In this document: positions 4,718-5,638 of the stretch, piece by piece
How positions within the stretch are numbered: position 1 is the stretch's first letter
How the letters are laid out: the number at the start of each line of letters is the position of its first letter
Assembly: GCA_003096235.1 (NCBI GenBank)
Contig: PIXT01000092.1
Span: 1-5,638 of the forward strand
Length of the DNA stretch: 5,638 nt
Direction: 5' to 3'
DNA from: Candidatus Bathyarchaeum sp.
Lineage (GTDB): Archaea; Thermoproteota; Bathyarchaeia; Bathyarchaeales; Bathyarchaeaceae
Position numbers and translations under genes: made by a program
The notes under the pieces: model-generated
What the model was told of the DNA's origin: nothing
Seen by the model: the letters and a program-made list of their open reading frames with translations, nothing else
Database searches by the model: none

Positions 4718-5638
4718 ATGAGAACCGTCAATGTGTTGGTTTTGGCGAGTGTAGTTTCTGTTTTACTTCTTGTTTCCCCTATTTTAGCTAAAGACGAACC
4801 TGTGTTAGGTGTTAAAGAGGGAGATTGGATAGAATACGACGTAAACATAAGCGGTATTGGTTCTCCACCGCCCACACATGATGTTAATTGGTTTAGAATA
4901 GAGGTTCTACCGATTCAGGGTACAGCTTTTTCTGCTAATTTTACGGTAAGGTACAGCAATGGAACAACATGCAGCGCCATTTGGAAGTTCAATCTTACAG
5001 AAGGGGAACTTGAAGGATGGATAGTGATTCCTTCGAATCTTAGTCCTGGCGACATTTTCTACGATTTGTCAAGGCACACTAGGAAACCTGTATACGTGAT
5101 GGTTAGAGGTCAAGAGCAAAGAACCGTGTTAGGTGCAACCCGCACAGTAACCTACGGTAACGACTCGTTAAGGCACATGAAAGAATGGGACAAAGCAACG
5201 GGCATATTTATTGGGTCTACAGAGCGTCTAAAAAACGTGACAAACAAGGACGGCTGGTACATCGAAGACTTGACAGTTAAAACAAAAGCAATCGCTACGA
5301 ACATGTGGGGTCCCGACAGCATTGGAACAGATCAGGAAGGGGTTTATCCCCTGGTTGGTGTAGTTGCATTTCTGGCAATGTTGACTGCATCTTCAGTGGC
5401 ATTTGTTACGCGCAAAAAAGAGGCGAATGTATTTAGTTTTGGTGCTTCGGCTCAAGGAAAAATTGCAGTGCTTACTGTAGTTGGAGTTGTTTTGGTGGAA
5501 GTTGCAACTATACTGTTTTTTCCCTTTTATGAGGTCGGCATAAGCTTCGCCGAATTTAACCTAGTTATGCAAACAATCTGGACAGCTCTGGTTCTTGTGA
5601 GCATGTGGTTCAGAACCAAAAACAACTACTTTGCCCAC
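4718..5638 (+). CDS. Secreted-domain, three-helix membrane protein (3' end beyond window)
   Basis: The frame is open from the ATG at 4718 to the right edge, giving 307 residues so far. Residues 1-24 are a clear signal peptide (MRTVN, hydrophobic core, SPILA). An extracytoplasmic domain follows at about 25-208, opening with VLGVKEGDWIEYDV and rich in N-x-S/T sequons (for example NIS 43, NFT 74, NGT 81, NLT 92, NVT 173). Three hydrophobic helices follow at about 210-230, 249-269 and 282-298. The basic segments TRKK (231-234) and FRTKNN after helix 3 fit a positive-inside topology with the domain outside. The GVKEGDWIEY opening resembles a group of uncharacterised archaeal surface proteins as I recall them; no enzyme motif is visible. 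An in-frame TGA two codons upstream of the ATG rules out any earlier start, while a GTG at 4733 would lose the positive N-terminus of the signal peptide. The upstream palindrome array suggests specific regulation. Confidence 0.8.
   Translation, partial: MRTVNVLVLASVVSVLLLVSPILAKDEPVLGVKEGDWIEYDVNISGIGSPPPTHDVNWFRIEVLPIQGTAFSANFTVRYSNGTTCSAIWKFNLTEGELEGWIVIPSNLSPGDIFYDLSRHTRKPVYVMVRGQEQRTVLGATRTVTYGNDSLRHMKEWDKATGIFIGSTERLKNVTNKDGWYIEDLTVKTKAIATNMWGPDSIGTDQEGVYPLVGVVAFLAMLTASSVAFVTRKKEANVFSFGASAQGKIAVLTVVGVVLVEVATILFFPFYEVGISFAEFNLVMQTIWTALVLVSMWFRTKNNYFAH

Overview
This window looks archaeal, most likely from a TACK-type lineage such as Bathyarchaeia, though the exact lineage is an inference. 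The evidence is a class I lysyl-tRNA synthetase (the usual archaeal form), TATA-box promoters lying about 27-30 nt ahead of start codons with little or no leader, oligo-T ends instead of hairpin terminators, and secreted or membrane proteins of archaeal style (a CARDB ectodomain joined through one membrane helix to a winged-helix domain). No tRNA, rRNA, insertion sequence or CRISPR array is visible.

Layout. The 5' end of lysS (class I LysRS) runs leftward off the left edge (1-502, minus). Upstream of it, also on the minus strand, is a single-pass membrane protein with a cytoplasmic winged helix (604-1731). A small cytosolic winged-helix protein (1845-2318, plus) is divergent from it, so two putative DNA-binding proteins share a 113-bp control region. 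Next comes an orphan 110-residue protein (2433-2765, plus) whose TATA box is embedded in a perfect 8-bp-arm inverted repeat. It converges on a 551-residue unrecognised, highly charged coiled-coil protein (2852-4507, minus) with a Pro/Glu-rich repeat linker and an internal helical duplication. The right edge holds the first 307 codons of a secreted/three-helix membrane protein (4718-5638, plus).

The most notable non-coding signal is the 210-bp divergent region between the last two genes. It carries three copies of a 16-bp palindrome (GTCAA-N6-TTGAC type), spaced 33 and 34 bp apart, plus a separate 12-bp perfect palindrome. This looks like an operator array for an unidentified regulator controlling one or both flanking genes. 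The two winged-helix proteins in the window are the nearest candidate binders, but nothing in the sequence proves that link.

Apart from LysRS, none of the products can be given a biochemical function from sequence alone. The neighbourhood reads as a housekeeping gene next to lineage-specific regulatory and cell-envelope genes, mostly transcribed as single units from their own promoters.
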